This document shows positions 19,429-31,231 of a DNA stretch of 64,000 bases, in pieces. How positions within the stretch are numbered: the first letter of the stretch is position 1; each line of letters opens with the position of its first letter. This DNA is from Xanthostigma xanthostigma (lineage: Eukaryota; Arthropoda; Insecta; Raphidioptera; Raphidiidae), in NCBI GenBank assembly GCA_963575645.1, contig OY754468.1:23398465-23462464 (forward strand), read 5' to 3'. A program made the position numbers and the translations under genes. Below the pieces are notes generated by a model. It ran no database searches. It saw only the letters and a program-made list of their open reading frames with translations, and was not told the DNA's origin.

Positions 19429-21373
19429 TCCTGAAAAGGTATCTGCAATGCTCGAATATCCTCGGCCTGAGAATACCACTCAGTTAAAACGCTTTATAGG
19501 TATGACTTCCTGGTATCGACGATTCATACCACATTTTTCTTCACTCACTGCACCAATCACGAGTCTAATTAAAGGTCGAAAGAAATTTCAAAGCATTAAG
19601 TGGACATCGGAAGCGGAAGAAGCATTTATTAAAATAAAACAAGCATTAATTTCTGCACCAATATTAGCAGGTCCAAACTTTAATAAAATCTTTAGTATCC
19701 AGTGTGACGCATCGGACGTTGGTTTAGGGTGTGTTCTCACCCAAGAAAATGATCAAGGACTAGAAGTTCCAATTGCCTTTGCGAGTCGTACATTGACGGC
19801 TGCAGAAAGAAATTTTACAGTGACTGAGAGAGAATGCTTAGCGGTTCTTTTTGGTGTTGATAAATTTAGACCTTACATTGATGGGACCAGATTTCGAGTG
19901 ATCACAGATCACCATTCACTTTTGTGGCTCCATAAACTCAAAGATCCGGTTGGTCGTCTTGCCAGATGGTCGGTAAAACTACAACAATACGAAATGGATA
20001 TCGAACACCGTAAAGGTCAACTTAATATTGTTCCCGATGCTTTATCTCGAGCTCCTCTTAGTTCATGTTTTTTACAAGTGAACGACGACTATTGCGCTGA
20101 GGATAGCTGGTACCAGCGTATGTTACAATTTATTGCTACCAGATCTGAAAACTTTCCTGACTGGGATGTTGTGGAAGGACATCTTCATAAATATGTTCCC
20201 AATGCAATCGGTCTTCGTGCTGGTCCCGAGTGGAAAGTAGTGGTACCAAAACGTCAGCGTACGGATGTGATTCGACATTGCCACGATGAGCCAATGGCCG
20301 GTCATCTGGGAATATTTAAGACTATCAATCGTGTGTGTGAAACGTACTATTGGCCTAAAATGCGTGGTGACATTAAACGTTATGTGCTTCGTTGCCGCAT
20401 ATGTGCTGCTCAGAAAGTTTCTTCCACTGGACGTCCAGGATTTATGGGGAAACAAAAGCGTATTTCTCATCCCTGGCAGCTCGTTTCAATAGATATGATT
20501 GGTCCTTTGCCTCCTTCTCGTAACGGTTTCTCCTATTTACTTGTCGCTACGGACTGGTTCACCAAGTTCGTTTTATTACGGCCTTTACGTAAAGCCGTTG
20601 CTAGTGCCGTTGCTAAATTTTTGGAGGAAGAAATTTTTCTAATGTTTGGCGTTCCTCAGTTTATTACTTGTGATAATGGAACAGAGTTTTGCAACAACAC
20701 CATCAAAGATCTTGCCCAACAATATGGCGTCAAAATTTGGAATACTGCTCGTTATCATGCACAGGCTAACTTTGTTGAACGCTACAACAGAACTATTGGA
20801 ACTGCAATTCGCTCATACCTAGAAGGTGCAGATCATCGTTCTTGGGACAAAGGTATACAAAAAATAGCATTTGCCTTGAGAACAGCTGTTAACGAGTCGA
20901 CGGGTTTCGCAGCTACATTCCTTAATTATGGTCGTTATGTGCCGTCAAATGGCGAATATTATGGCCGACTTAATGATATAGATGATATGGATCCTGATGT
21001 TGTACGGCAATTACACACTAAAGAACTAAAACAGCTTCCCGATATTTTTAAAGAAGTCCAACGAAAAATAACGCAAGCTTACGAAAAGAATATGCGATCC
21101 TACAACCGTAATAAAAAACCAGCAAATATTTATGCTGTTGGAGACAAAGTTTGGAAGCGTCATCACACCATGTCTAGTGGATTTCACCATCATGCTGCGA
21201 AATTAGCACCCAAATACGTAGAAGCTACTGTAGTAAAAGTGGTGTCTGACCTCGTCTACGAGTTAGAAGATGAGAATGGGGCTAATGTAGGAAGATGGCA
21301 CGTAAAAGATTTAAAGCCATTCACAGCTTCCGATTCAACAGATTCGGAATCCATAAGTAATTCAGAAAATTAA
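19403..21373 (+). CDS. Pol part 2: RT thumb, RNase H, integrase
   Basis: 656 codons. It starts with the RT connection (KRFIGMTSWYRRFIPHFS), then RNase H (QCDASDVGLG, TERECLAVLFGV, TDHHSLLWL). The integrase has an HHCC zinc region (about residues 290-340, ending CRICAAQK) and the catalytic triad D (20492-20494), D (20672-20674) and E (20777-20779) in SIDMIG, CDNGTEF and NFVERYN. The C-terminal part (LAPKYVEATVV to WHVKDLKPF) looks like a GPY/F module. No chromodomain and no env follow. The ATG at 19403 is an artefact of the frame break. Confidence 0.92.
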   Translation: MDREGLRTNPEKVSAMLEYPRPENTTQLKRFIGMTSWYRRFIPHFSSLTAPITSLIKGRKKFQSIKWTSEAEEAFIKIKQALISAPILAGPNFNKIFSIQCDASDVGLGCVLTQENDQGLEVPIAFASRTLTAAERNFTVTERECLAVLFGVDKFRPYIDGTRFRVITDHHSLLWLHKLKDPVGRLARWSVKLQQYEMDIEHRKGQLNIVPDALSRAPLSSCFLQVNDDYCAEDSWYQRMLQFIATRSENFPDWDVVEGHLHKYVPNAIGLRAGPEWKVVVPKRQRTDVIRHCHDEPMAGHLGIFKTINRVCETYYWPKMRGDIKRYVLRCRICAAQKVSSTGRPGFMGKQKRISHPWQLVSIDMIGPLPPSRNGFSYLLVATDWFTKFVLLRPLRKAVASAVAKFLEEEIFLMFGVPQFITCDNGTEFCNNTIKDLAQQYGVKIWNTARYHAQANFVERYNRTIGTAIRSYLEGADHRSWDKGIQKIAFALRTAVNESTGFAATFLNYGRYVPSNGEYYGRLNDIDDMDPDVVRQLHTKELKQLPDIFKEVQRKITQAYEKNMRSYNRNKKPANIYAVGDKVWKRHHTMSSGFHHHAAKLAPKYVEATVVKVVSDLVYELEDENGANVGRWHVKDLKPFTASDSTDSESISNSEN

Positions 21374-21394
21374 ACTTCTTATTTTTTTCTTCCA

Positions 21395-21407
21395 AGAAAG
21401 GGGGGAA
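21395..21407 (+). other. Polypurine tract
   Basis: AAGAAAGGGGGGAA directly precedes the 3' LTR at 21408. It is the expected plus-strand primer. Confidence 0.85.
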
Positions 21408-22352
21408 TGTAACGGTTTAGTATCCAGGACAACGGAAAAAAATAATAAGTTCAGTTGAGGAGAGCATTTTTGATAGAAAGAGGTGTGAGGTTTAAAGTCG
21501 GAATAAATATTTGGATAATTGTCTAAGTTTGGTTGTCACAATTCATTAAAGTGTGAAATTAGTCAATTGGTACCATGTTGTAGATGTTCAGATTATAAGC
21601 TTGTTTTGTTATTATGGTTGAAACTGTGAAGTGACTTGTATTGTGAATAAGTATCTTGTATTTAATATTTGCGCGTTCAGTGCGATAAAATTGTGATGAA
21701 ATTGAAGATAGACAAAAATTTGTTGCGTATTTGAATTTTGTAAATTTGGATGTTGTTTATTGCTCATATAATTTATTTAATTTTGAATACTAGTTAATTT
21801 TAAGGATTCCATCTAATGTCATACCAGCGTTGTATTGTTTAACTTACACAGCCTTCACTGACAAATGGTTTTACTTCAGTTTCGAATTTACGGGAAGTTA
21901 ATTAAATATTATGACATTAGGTTATATTAGATTAATATTTTTCTTACGGTGCACCGCTTCAATTCTAATATTAATTAATTTAGAAGATATTGCCTAAACG
22001 GTACCTGTGTTACTCGTCAATTTTTGATAATTTAAATTTTGTTAAATATAGACCTATATTAGTTAATAATTTTTTTATTGATCTTATTCCTGTCTTTTTA
22101 CTTCAGAATTATTAGGACAGATAATTCCTGAATCATTTATACATTGTGCACTGTCCTTGGCGCCCTTAAAACATCTTTAAAAGGTCAACAACAAAATTTC
22201 TTCGGGACCTCATATATTGCACTTATTATTATTACTCTGAATAGACAGGATAATTTTTTTCGTTTTCTTTAATAAGACCCTGCAGTCCTTACGACCCTCT
22301 CTACGACTGGTTTCAGCTGCCGCGCATGACGTTTTCTGAAGGAATCGTCATA
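21408..22352 (+). repeat. 3' LTR of the Ty3 element
   Basis: 945 bp, same start (TGTAACGG) and end (CGTCATA) as the 5' LTR, followed by the GTAC duplication. No mismatch found by eye. Confidence 0.93.
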
Positions 22353-22498
22353 GTACATAGTAGTTTAATGTTATTATAGTTTGTTTAGGATTCGTTTTTT
22401 TTTTTTCGTTATTTACAGAGTACCTATTCATTTTTCATTATTATTAGATCATTACTTTTAGTTTTTTTTTTTTTTTGTTAACACTTAGTTTTGTAAAT

Positions 22499-23228
22499 GC
22501 CGAGGTTCGGTTTAAAATTCGAGTACAAACGATGTTACAATCAGATTAGTACCAGATCGTAAATTATAGACGCTCAACAGACGTCAGAGTGTATAGTAAT
22601 AAACCAATAGGTACTATAATTTTCTTTCAAAAGTAATATCCAAATGATTTATCCGAAAAGCTCAAAAAAGCGTGAAACGACCCTGGTGTGTGGATTGCAG
22701 TTACGTCGTCAAAATTACCAAACTTCATTCGACGGCACTTCATTGTATTAAATTACATTCCACAGAAGTACTTTCAGCCCTAACAAGATCGAATTGAAAC
22801 ATTACAATTGCATTATTTATTCATCGACTGATTTGATACGTTGTTTAATAAGGTACTCAAACGGAAACTGCGTAAACACATTATTTCCGTTCGGGTAAAA
22901 AAGATTTCAGTTGTTCTCAAGTCGCACCTAAAGAAATTTTACTTCAAAAATTATTTTTTGGCAATAAAAATCAATATTTTAAACATCATCTGTCAAGAGA
23001 GATTCCGAATAGCTATTTACTCCTTTGCCGATCTTTTTTACGAACAGAATAAAGTTTTTATGATATTCGCAATAAGCAATTTTAATTATTTATTAATTAT
23101 ACGTAAGTTTGACTTAAAATTGTATCTGTTAGCTTATAGGAAGCAAATAGAGTACATTTTGTACTTGCGATCATTATTGAAAGGGAAAAACATTTTTTTA
23201 CACGCCTCTATAAAATACTAATTGTAGT
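22499..23228. other. Intergenic, AT-rich ORF not believed
   Basis: A 126-codon plus ORF at 22841-23221 is rich in K, I, F and L from AT composition. It has no domain and stops at the edge of the next foldback. No other signal seen. Confidence 0.45.
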
Positions 23229-24013
23229 GCGAGATCCGGTATTAGAAATACCTATATACCCTCATCTGTTATTTGATGATGACAAATATTATATGTTAGA
23301 TAATATACACATTGATAAATTGCACATGGCCGTTACCTAGTTAAATCGCGTACCGATGTTGTTAAACTAAATAAATTCTAATTAATTTTTTTGGATCAAC
23401 TTTCCCGATTTGTTAATCATAAAAATCGAGCCTTAAATGGAGAATCTGACATAAGCAAACGAATACACAGAACACAACTATTTAAAAGGTATGTTATGTG
23501 GATGATCTATATTTTTGTATAGAATCAATGATATATTCCAATTTCTTGTGTCATATTCTCTCATTTTAAGCTTGATTTTTATGATTAACAAATCGGGGAA
23601 ATTGATCCAAAAAAGTCAGTTAGAATTTATTCAATTTAACAGAATCGGTATGCGATTTATCTAGACCAGTGGTTCCCAAAAGGTGGTCCGCGGACCCCCA
23701 GGGGTCCGCGGCTAGCCGGTAAAAATAAAATAGTAAACAAATTTTCAAAAACATGCTCAGATACGCTAAAAACGTGCCAATTTAATTGTAATTTTGCAAA
23801 TTTTCCCAGACCCCCCGGTATTCGGGGGTCCCCGACTACTTAGCTAGTTCACTTAGGGGTCCACGATTACCTGTTATTTGGGAACCACTGATCTAGACAA
23901 CCGATGTGAGATTTATCAATGTAGGTAGGTATATTGTATATATTATTATCTAACATAGAGTCTTTGTCATCATCAAATAACAGATGAGGGTATATGTTTC
24001 CAATATCGGATCT
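23229..24013. mobile_element. Foldback element, interrupted by a hAT MITE
   Basis: GAGATCCGGTATTAGAAA at 23229 is inverted at the right end (AATATCGGATCTTAG). Inward, CTCATCTGTTATTTGATGATG and GATTTGTTAATCATAAAA are inverted at about 23965-23985 and 23582-23598. Once the hAT MITE at 23667-23890 is discounted the arms are about 220 bp. No duplication recognised. Confidence 0.65.
23667..23890. mobile_element. Short hAT MITE, 8-bp duplication ATCTAGAC
   Basis: Ends CAGTGGTTCCCAAAAGGTGG and its inverse (TTGGGAACCACTG). ATCTAGAC flanks at 23659-23666 and 23891-23898. The 224-bp element has GGGGTCCGCGG motifs. It sits in the right arm of the foldback, so it is younger. Confidence 0.88.
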
Positions 24014-25032
24014 TAGACTATTGCTTTTCGTATAAATAAATAATTAATTGCAAAAACCTGGTTAAAATACGAAGGATCAAAATTTTTTAAGGAGTTCTTC
24101 AGATAGCACATTTTTATTTTGTGAATTAATATCGAAACTTCCGATTTTCTCGAAAACGGCTCCAACGATTTTATTCAAACTTTAATTGGCAAGTCATCAA
24201 TGACAATTTTGAAAATCCAGGTAGGACAGTTTAATGACGAACGCAAATTCGCGGTCAAAGCAGTTGAGCGAAAATGTTGGCACGGTGAAGACTACCCAGT
24301 TAGTGTAATTTTCAATATTTTCATTGAATACAAAGTTCCAAACAGTTATTATCACCTTACTCACCTTGAGAATCTATAGTAGACGGTTCTGCACAAATAA
24401 TCTTCAAGTGTTCGGGATTAATTTACCATGCCCGAACACTCTTCGCAACTTTAGCATCTATATCGCTAAAACGTTGTGAACTTTATATTTAAATTCAATT
24501 AAGTTTATTAATACGCTACAAAGTACGATAAATCACATATAAAAAACTACTGCTTCATAAAAAATCGAGTTTAAATTTTATGGATATTATCTTCCACGAA
24601 TCTCTCGAAGAGGGTTGAAACCTTTAGTCTGAAGACACTGAATAACCACAAAAATCAAATCTGTAACTTTTTCCTCAACGTAGGTACGGTTCACTAACCA
24701 TCGTCAACATCAACAGGATTATTATTATGATTATGTTGGTAGAACGATATATTTTAACACAGAAAACTGGCAAAGACTTTTTTTATTTGGTAAATTTTAT
24801 TTTATATAAATACTTTAAGTGATCTTCGATACAAGATTATGTATCTTGTCTCAATGAAAAGGCAAAACTCTAAAACATTTTTGAACATTATTAAAGTAAA
24901 ACTATATTGTTTAAGGGGTAAGGGATATTCAGGATTTCGAAAAAATCAATTTCCATTTTTTTTGCATTTTCTTGTAGTTTGATGTATTCCCTGAAAATGT
25001 CAAATGAATTGAATGAATAGTTTCCGAGATTA
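24014..25032. other. Intergenic, nothing recognised
   Basis: AT-rich, without credible ORFs or terminal repeats. Confidence 0.45.
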
Positions 25033-25126
25033 TTATATGGCCCAGGATCTAATCCTGGGCCATATAAATTTCGGTTTCGGCCTAGTTTCGGCTGTCATTC
25101 GTCCGAAACTACGGCCGAAACCGAAA
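25033..25126. repeat. Two adjacent hairpins
   Basis: TTATATGGCCCAGGAT pairs perfectly (16 bp) with 25052-25067 around a 3-nt loop. Two bases on, a second inverted repeat, TTCGGTTTCGGCC then TAGTTTCGG (25069-25091), pairs with 25103-25126 with one bulge. It is GC-richer than its surroundings. Function unknown. Confidence 0.6.
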
Positions 25127-25273
25127 GTACATTCGGGAGGTTTTGCACTGAAATTAGACATGTTTGGTGCAGCTGCGAACGACGAAGTGTCTTTTATGCC
25201 TCCACGCTCCGCGTTTTTTTTTTTTTAGTTTGAGAGAAAACTCTTTTTGTTTTGATACTTTCGATTGAAGTAT

Positions 25274-25318
25274 ATTTCCAATGGATATTTTGCACATCGA
25301 ATTATCGTACTCTAATCT
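25274..25318 (-). repeat. Family G terminal fragment
   Basis: The minus strand reads AGAGTACGATAATTCGATGT then GCAAAATATCC, matching the left end of family G (47830 and 53280). Beyond it the match stops, so only an end remains. Confidence 0.6.
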
Positions 25319-27494
25319 ATATAATTTTTTATGACGACCATGAATTTTGTAATGCTATTTTAAGCATAAAATTGAATATAGTTTTTTATTTTTCAAAAGC
25401 CTGTAAGTAATGACTGCTCATAAATTAAATTTCATTTATATTCTCCACTGAATATTGAAAGTATAAATTTAAAATAATTGCTCATTTTAATTAATTAATT
25501 CACGACCAATATATTTATCGTTTGTACAATTATTTACGATAAAAAATACAAAGGTAAATTTTAAATTTAATATAATTAGTGGAAAATATCCAGTGTGTTT
25601 TTACACATAAATCAATAAAGAACCATTCTCGGTAATTATTTCAGAAAGCTACATCAATGATGGAATTTTTTCAGGTGATGAGGGAAAATACGAATCACAA
25701 TTATAGAGTGCGTCATTTAAAACTGACAACTTCAAATTTCATTTTTGTAGATTAGGTGCTTTTACAAGCAAAATCACTTAGAAAAATATTTTGAAAAATT
25801 TTAACCGGCGTGAAATTTTGTCCACTTATTTCTTAATGCTTATATCTGCAATAAGTACGTACCCAAAACGAGTTTAAATTTAAAATGATGAAATTCGCAT
25901 AAGCTTTCATAGGAAAATCACGAATTTATAGTTTAATACCAGTAAAACGCATAGTAATATCACCGAGAAAAATTCGCAATTTTTAGAAAATGTCCAAGAA
26001 ACTCTGTTCAAAATTGTATCTACTGTGACCGTTGAAAACCATTAGAAATAAATTATTACTCCTGATTCCCTGAAAAGTGTCAAACAAACAACTCATGGCG
26101 TATAGAGTTCATAAACACTTTTACTATGGCTACCGCTTTCTTTTGACAACTAACCAATGACATTGAAAGATTTAATTATTGTTCAACTGCGACGCTGTCG
26201 CGATATCTTTCATGCTAGTTATTCACTCATACTTAGGTAACACTGTGTTGTTGTCTAGCAAATTGTACCGAAATGGACTTTTTCGTACAATTTGACGTTG
26301 TTGTTACCATCTTATAATATATAAGGTTATGAATATAATATATATAAATATACTCTTGTATGTGACTGTGTACCTCATACATCTTTAATGGGAGAGTAAT
26401 ATAATTACCATAAGTATTAAAGAAATATTGAACTAAATTCGGAACCATTAGATTTTCTAATTGAATAAATTACCTACACAATCTAATGTACCGACCACAA
26501 TCTTGATAACGCCTACACCCTAAACACAAAACATAAAAATAAATTTTATATAAGAATCTGTCCATTTTATTTTGTACGTCTAATAACATAGCACAAAAAA
26601 GTGAGATGAGAAAACGGAGAAAAAGAAAACTGCACTATCTAGAGCGGCAATGTATGTAATATAAAAGCGGGCAGTTAGTTCTTTTTTTGGAACGAACATC
26701 AAAAGGTCTTGAAATTGTGGAATGGAAGCTATATTTGCAGCCTGTTTCACAGCACACGTCATTTGGTAAGCCGTTTTGGCCATCCAATTTAAATAAATTG
26801 GTCAGTTTGAAGTGCACTGCGCTTTGGAAAAGTTTAAATGGATTAGATACAACGAATGTTTAATAAAAATTTCAATAAAAATCATTTTAAAAATGCAATT
26901 TCAACGAAATACATCCAACAAACAATCTGACAAAAATTTCATACCCCATTTTTCTTCTGGAGTTGTTTAGCTCATTTCCCGGATATTAAAATCACAAATG
27001 AAAAAACACGAGGGAAGTCATTTGAAATATTTGAATACCCTCCAAACAGTTCGTTTGTTCTTGAGCAGTCACCATGACGTAAAATATTCGCGTATTGATT
27101 ACAAACCAATCACATTTCACTTTAGCGACAACCGTTGCATATCGTTTGTAGAACACAAATGTGGATTTTTTGTTATAGCCGTAATTTGAAATTTAACTAT
27201 ACGCGTCGAATACTGACTTAAAAAACGCGTATTTAGCACCCAAATAATTATATTTAGTCGTATTTTACTATTTGTGTTCCAATTACTGCTCTTCCGTAAT
27301 CACAGTGATTACAGAATTTATAAGAATTCACTAATGTTTAACATGCTATTTAGGTAGTCACTTTGCTTAGCAGATCAATAAATAATATCAAAATGAATAC
27401 CTATACCCCGAGTGTCTATTTTGCTAAGCACTTGGTAATCACCGTGTATATCGTTAGAAGAATATACCTGATTATCAGCGAATTCATTCACGTA
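25319..27494. other. Intergenic, nothing recognised
   Basis: About 2.2 kb of AT-rich sequence. ORFs are all under 75 codons and of low-complexity composition (for example 26233-26448 and 26580-26783 on the minus strand). No repeat ends found. Confidence 0.4.
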
Positions 27495-27886
27495 GGGGGC
27501 CATTCAAGTATTACGTAAACACCAAAGGGGGAGAGGGGGTTTTTGCTTAGTTTATTTTTGATGACATGGGATTACAGGGGAGTTTAGATGGTGATCACGT
27601 CAGCAATATTTATTTATAAACTTTTTCTGATTTTTCTGCAAAGCTAATGGATTAAAATATGACAACCCTACTTATCCATGCTCGAAAGCGAAAAGCATGT
27701 TCAGGGATTCCCTAAAAAAGTCTTTAAAAAAATGTAACCTCCTTCAAAAAAGGGTCACTAAAGAGGGACCAATGTTTTTATGTAAGCATAGGAGGGGGGT
27801 AAGAGCTTTGCATACTTTTGCTGACAAAGGGGGAGTAGGGGTCAAAAATTACTAAAATTCTACTTACGTAATACTTGAATGGCCCC
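27495..27886. mobile_element. MITE with GGGGCCATTCAAG ends
   Basis: GGGGCCATTCAAGTATTACG at the left is inverted at the right (CGTAATACTTGAATGGCCCC). The flanks repeat TAG, so the duplication is TA or TAG. It is about 391 bp, with G-rich AAGGGGGAG subterminal blocks on both sides. Non-coding. Superfamily uncertain. Confidence 0.7.
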
Positions 27887-28574
27887 TAGCTACCTATTTT
27901 TTTTTTATTAAAATAGCCACAAACGTGTCATCTTAGTCTCGATCTAAAATGCGTTAATGCGTGTGAAGCAGGCATTAGGAACCGCCAACTAACGTTATAC
28001 ATACATACGTTGAGGAATAAAAAGGGAATAACATTATGTTGTATCCTATGGGATTTGAGCCTTTACACATACACATCACAACAGTATATATATACCAACC
28101 TGTATACTTTCAGGAACGACTGGGGTCACATAAAACAGGGTTCAACTTCGATATAATGCGAGAAAATACCTATTTAATATGCGCAAGGCGTATGGTATAG
28201 TTACTTTAGGTATAAAATACTGCAAAAATAAAAATGTAACAATTATTAACAGACAAGTATCAAAAAAATTTTAAACTTTCAAAGATTAGAGCTCATAATT
28301 ATATCATTCTGTCTTCTTTTTATTAACGGATCAATTCATGACTGTTCCATTTAACCAATTTTGGAACGCACGTCTCTAAATATCAATAATTGCAGTCTGA
28401 CTTCAATAAATTTGAGAAATATTATGTGGATTATATCTTTCCGATTTTTTTTTTCTGCGTGCACTCTGATATTAGGTACGCATCCACGATTCTATATTTC
28501 TTTTAGTTTACGATCGACAATTAGACGGTACCTTTTTTTTTTGTTTATTGATAATAAGTTGTCTTATAATAGAT
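27887..28574. other. Intergenic, nothing recognised
   Basis: AT-rich. The 71-codon ORF at 28361-28576 is not recognisable. Confidence 0.4.
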
Positions 28575-28744
28575 AGCGCCGTAGCTAGATTATCGGCGTC
28601 TATAACAAGATTCTGATTTCGTGCTCCCATAATTTTTTTGTTGATATATTCAAACAAAACAACTATTATAGTATTGATGATTGCGCCCTCCCGGGTTTGC
28701 GTCCCTGCAGCGGACCCCGGTTGCTAAGCTCTAATTACGGCGCT
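28575..28744. mobile_element. Short MITE with AGCGCCGTA ends
   Basis: AGCGCCGTAGCTAGA at 28575 is inverted at the right end (TCTAATTACGGCGCT). The element is 170 bp with a G/C-rich stretch near the right end (CCCTCCCGGGTTTGC). GAT flanks both sides, a possible 3-bp duplication. Confidence 0.55.
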
Positions 28745-28916
28745 GATAAGAAATTCTGAAATCTTCCTGTTCGAAGTGCGAAGGTAAATAATAATTTCTA
28801 GCAAACTTTTAAAAAAATCTGTCATTTAGCAATGAATAGATTTTACCCAATAGTGACAAGCAAAGGGGTTATATTTTTCAAAAGTGTGCATGTAATTCTT
28901 TAAATTGTAATCATTT

Positions 28917-29435
28917 TTAGGATTCTTTACCCGAAGGGTGCCCAACAGGACCCTATTACTAAGTTTCCGCTGTCTGTGATTCTGTCTATCAGTGGAATGT
29001 ACCACATGAGTCGTAAAAATTTTCACAGAGTGTGTATTTCTATTGCCGTATAACAACAAAATCATATGAAAAACCGAGATGACGAATTTCAAAATGGCCA
29101 CCAAGCTTAGAAAAAAATCTCCCATTACACTGATATTAACCATGCGTGTATTAACAATATATGAAAATGAAAGAAAAAGATGGAGAATTTCAAAATGGTC
29201 GTCTTACAAATTTAAAGAAATCTCCAATTGAGCTGATACTGGGCGTGCATGTTCAGTCCTACTAAAATTACACGAGAATGAAAAATATAACCAAGACGAC
29301 AAATTTTTAAATGGCCGCCATGTAAATTAAAAAAAAATCCGATTAACCTGGTATTGGTCATGCGTGTAAAAAGTACATATAGTGTTATATCTTGTACGAT
29401 GGTACGGAACCCTCCGTGTGCGACCGGTGTTTTGA
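28917..29435 (+). repeat. Family F copy that has lost its end hairpin
   Basis: Begins TTTTAGGATTC and continues CTGTCTGTGATTCTGTCTA and GGTACGGAACCCTCCGTG, as in family F at 46855-47397. Where other copies have the GCGAGT/ACTCGC hairpin, this one goes directly from GTGTGCGA to CCGGTG. Inside, a degenerate unit with AATTTCAAAATGGCC recurs at about 29084, 29185 and 29300. Confidence 0.55.
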
Positions 29436-31231
29436 CATTTTGATACTGTTCAGTTTCCGTTCGTTATAAATGTCCCTCGTTTCCCCTAGCCACTGTGTTC
29501 ATTGTACACATAGTTTTTTCGTCCAACGATGTCTAAACTTCGCTGCACGCCACTCGATTCCTCTGGTTTGTGGCGATAAAAGGTCGGCCGGCCACTAGAG
29601 TCACACGAGTTCATTTACGTGGTTTTGTTGTATCACCAAACTACCCAACCCACATTCTGCTGATAACGAACATCACAAATACACCCCCCCATCTTTGTAT
29701 CTGCTGTTATAAGGTAAACGGGTTTTGTCACATTTTTTTTTTCAACTAAAAAAAACATTTTTTTTAATCGTAGGTACTTCAAAACAGAATTCAGAATATC
29801 TCTAAAAAAGATGAAATAATGTTTTTCTTCTTTTTACAATCACCTTCCATAACCTACGTTCAATTAGAAGTAGACCGAATGATTCCTGTTGCGCCGAGTA
29901 GCTACTCGTTTATTACACGGTACTCGGCAATTCGACGATTTTTTTAGTGCTCGTATTCGGCAAAATAAGATGGTTGTTATTTTAATATTTCACAAAATCA
30001 TTAATATTAGCTGGTGAAGACCCGTTTAAATAATATTAATAGGCAACAAAACTCAAACAAACTAAAATTTAATCACGAAATGACCATATTCTCCGAACTT
30101 AAGTCGTTATTTATTCGGTTCATTTGTTTTCAGGCAGCTATTCCTCCGAATTAATAGCGATAATTCAGTTCAATAAACATAATTTTGTTTACTATTCTGT
30201 TTTATTTCGAGGGTATATATATTTATTCGCCTGATAAAATAATAATGGCCGCCACATAGATCCTAATACCTAACCTATAAACGTGGATTATATCTACAGT
30301 TTGCTCTTGAGAATTTATTGTTGTGTTGTTTATTAACCTTTTGTGAAGTATACCTACAGTTGGAAAACATTAAAGTTAGTGGAAGTTTTGTGTGCAATTG
30401 GATTAGAATAAAACGTTATTATTTTGTGAAACTTTTTTTGACATTTACACTAATGCCATCGGTCTGATTTTTGGGGGAATCTCAAAATATTCACTAAAAA
30501 GAGCAAGGAGTATAGTGCATTAGAGCAGTGTATATTTATTCTTTAAATAACCTTTCAAACTGATATTTTGCTTGGTGAATTGAAAGTTAATTTTATTCTA
30601 ACTAGTTTTGTTCCAAGATTAGTAACTTCTATCTTTGATAGTGTTCAGTAAATATGGATATTAGCAGCACAATTTACGTGTACAAACCAAAAATCAATCA
30701 AATCAGACAAGACCCTCTATTTTTTATTCGAATAGCAAGCGCATTTTCAAATCTTGGACTTCGACACGGCGCCTGGCGAAGACGGGTTTAACCTAGCGTA
30801 TTAATATTATTAATATTAATATGTCAGTGCGCACGCGCTGAGCACATCATTCCCATTTGATAATTAACTTGTTCACTAGCTCGTGCAAATTACTGCACGA
30901 AACAAACATGGAAGATAATGACCGAAATCATATATTAGCTACATAGAAAATTAACACAAACGCGGACATCGCCTGTGCACAGTTGCAGGTAAGCGTGTTT
31001 ATAGAAATGTGTGGATATGTGTGTGTGTGCGTGTGGTCTAAAGTCAGTACATTTTAGCTAATAAACAACCAATGCTCATTCACACAAACCATGTACATAT
31101 AGTGTGACCCGTATATTCATTCAAACAAACGTGTTTTTGATGTTGCAGGACTACTATACGTCTTAGTTTGGATTGCAGAACGGATTATCAAAAATTTGAT
31201 TTGACAATGACCTTAGATTGTGATCATATTA
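29436..31231. other. Intergenic, one unassigned small ORF
   Basis: Mostly AT-rich. An ATG at 30655 opens 45 codons to 30792 beginning MDISSTIYVYKPK; I do not recognise it. 29500-29720 is GC-richer and ends in a GT that could be a splice donor (ATAAGGTAAAC), but nothing links it to a gene. Confidence 0.35.

Larger units (their letters stand above)
15724..22352 (+). mobile_element. Ty3/gypsy LTR retrotransposon, nearly intact
   Basis: 6,629 bp: LTR, primer-binding site, gag, pol (protease, RT, RNase H, integrase), polypurine tract, LTR. GTAC flanks at 15720-15723 and 22353-22356. The two 945-bp LTRs are identical as far as I can compare them by eye, so insertion was recent. There is no env. 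The domain order (integrase after RNase H) places it in Ty3/gypsy, and the tRNA-Lys-like primer site and RT motifs suggest an Osvaldo/CsRn1-like clade; the clade is inference. The only lesion seen is a 1-base frame disruption near 19395. Confidence 0.95.
15354..22498 (+). mobile_element. Old LTR (L1), interrupted by Ty3 and a MITE
   Basis: Starts TGTAACGAAACACCACTAG. 15354-15723 and 22357-22498 align with LTRs L3 (44342-44837) and L2 (40000-40436): the GCCGAAGAATGTTC block, a TATATAAACAGCGC TATA region at 15484-15497, then CATAGTAGTTTAATGTTATTA and TTTTAGTTT blocks. Joining across the Ty3 insertion restores ATGTACATAGTAG, as in the paralogues. The 3' end after TTTTGTAAAT (about 22498) is missing. 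No flanking retroelement body is seen, so it is a truncated solo LTR. Confidence 0.75.

Noticed and set aside
22841-23221. 126-codon plus-strand ORF
   Set aside because: Composition (K, I, F, L, Y) is what AT-rich DNA gives by chance; no domain, no neighbour, ends at a foldback.
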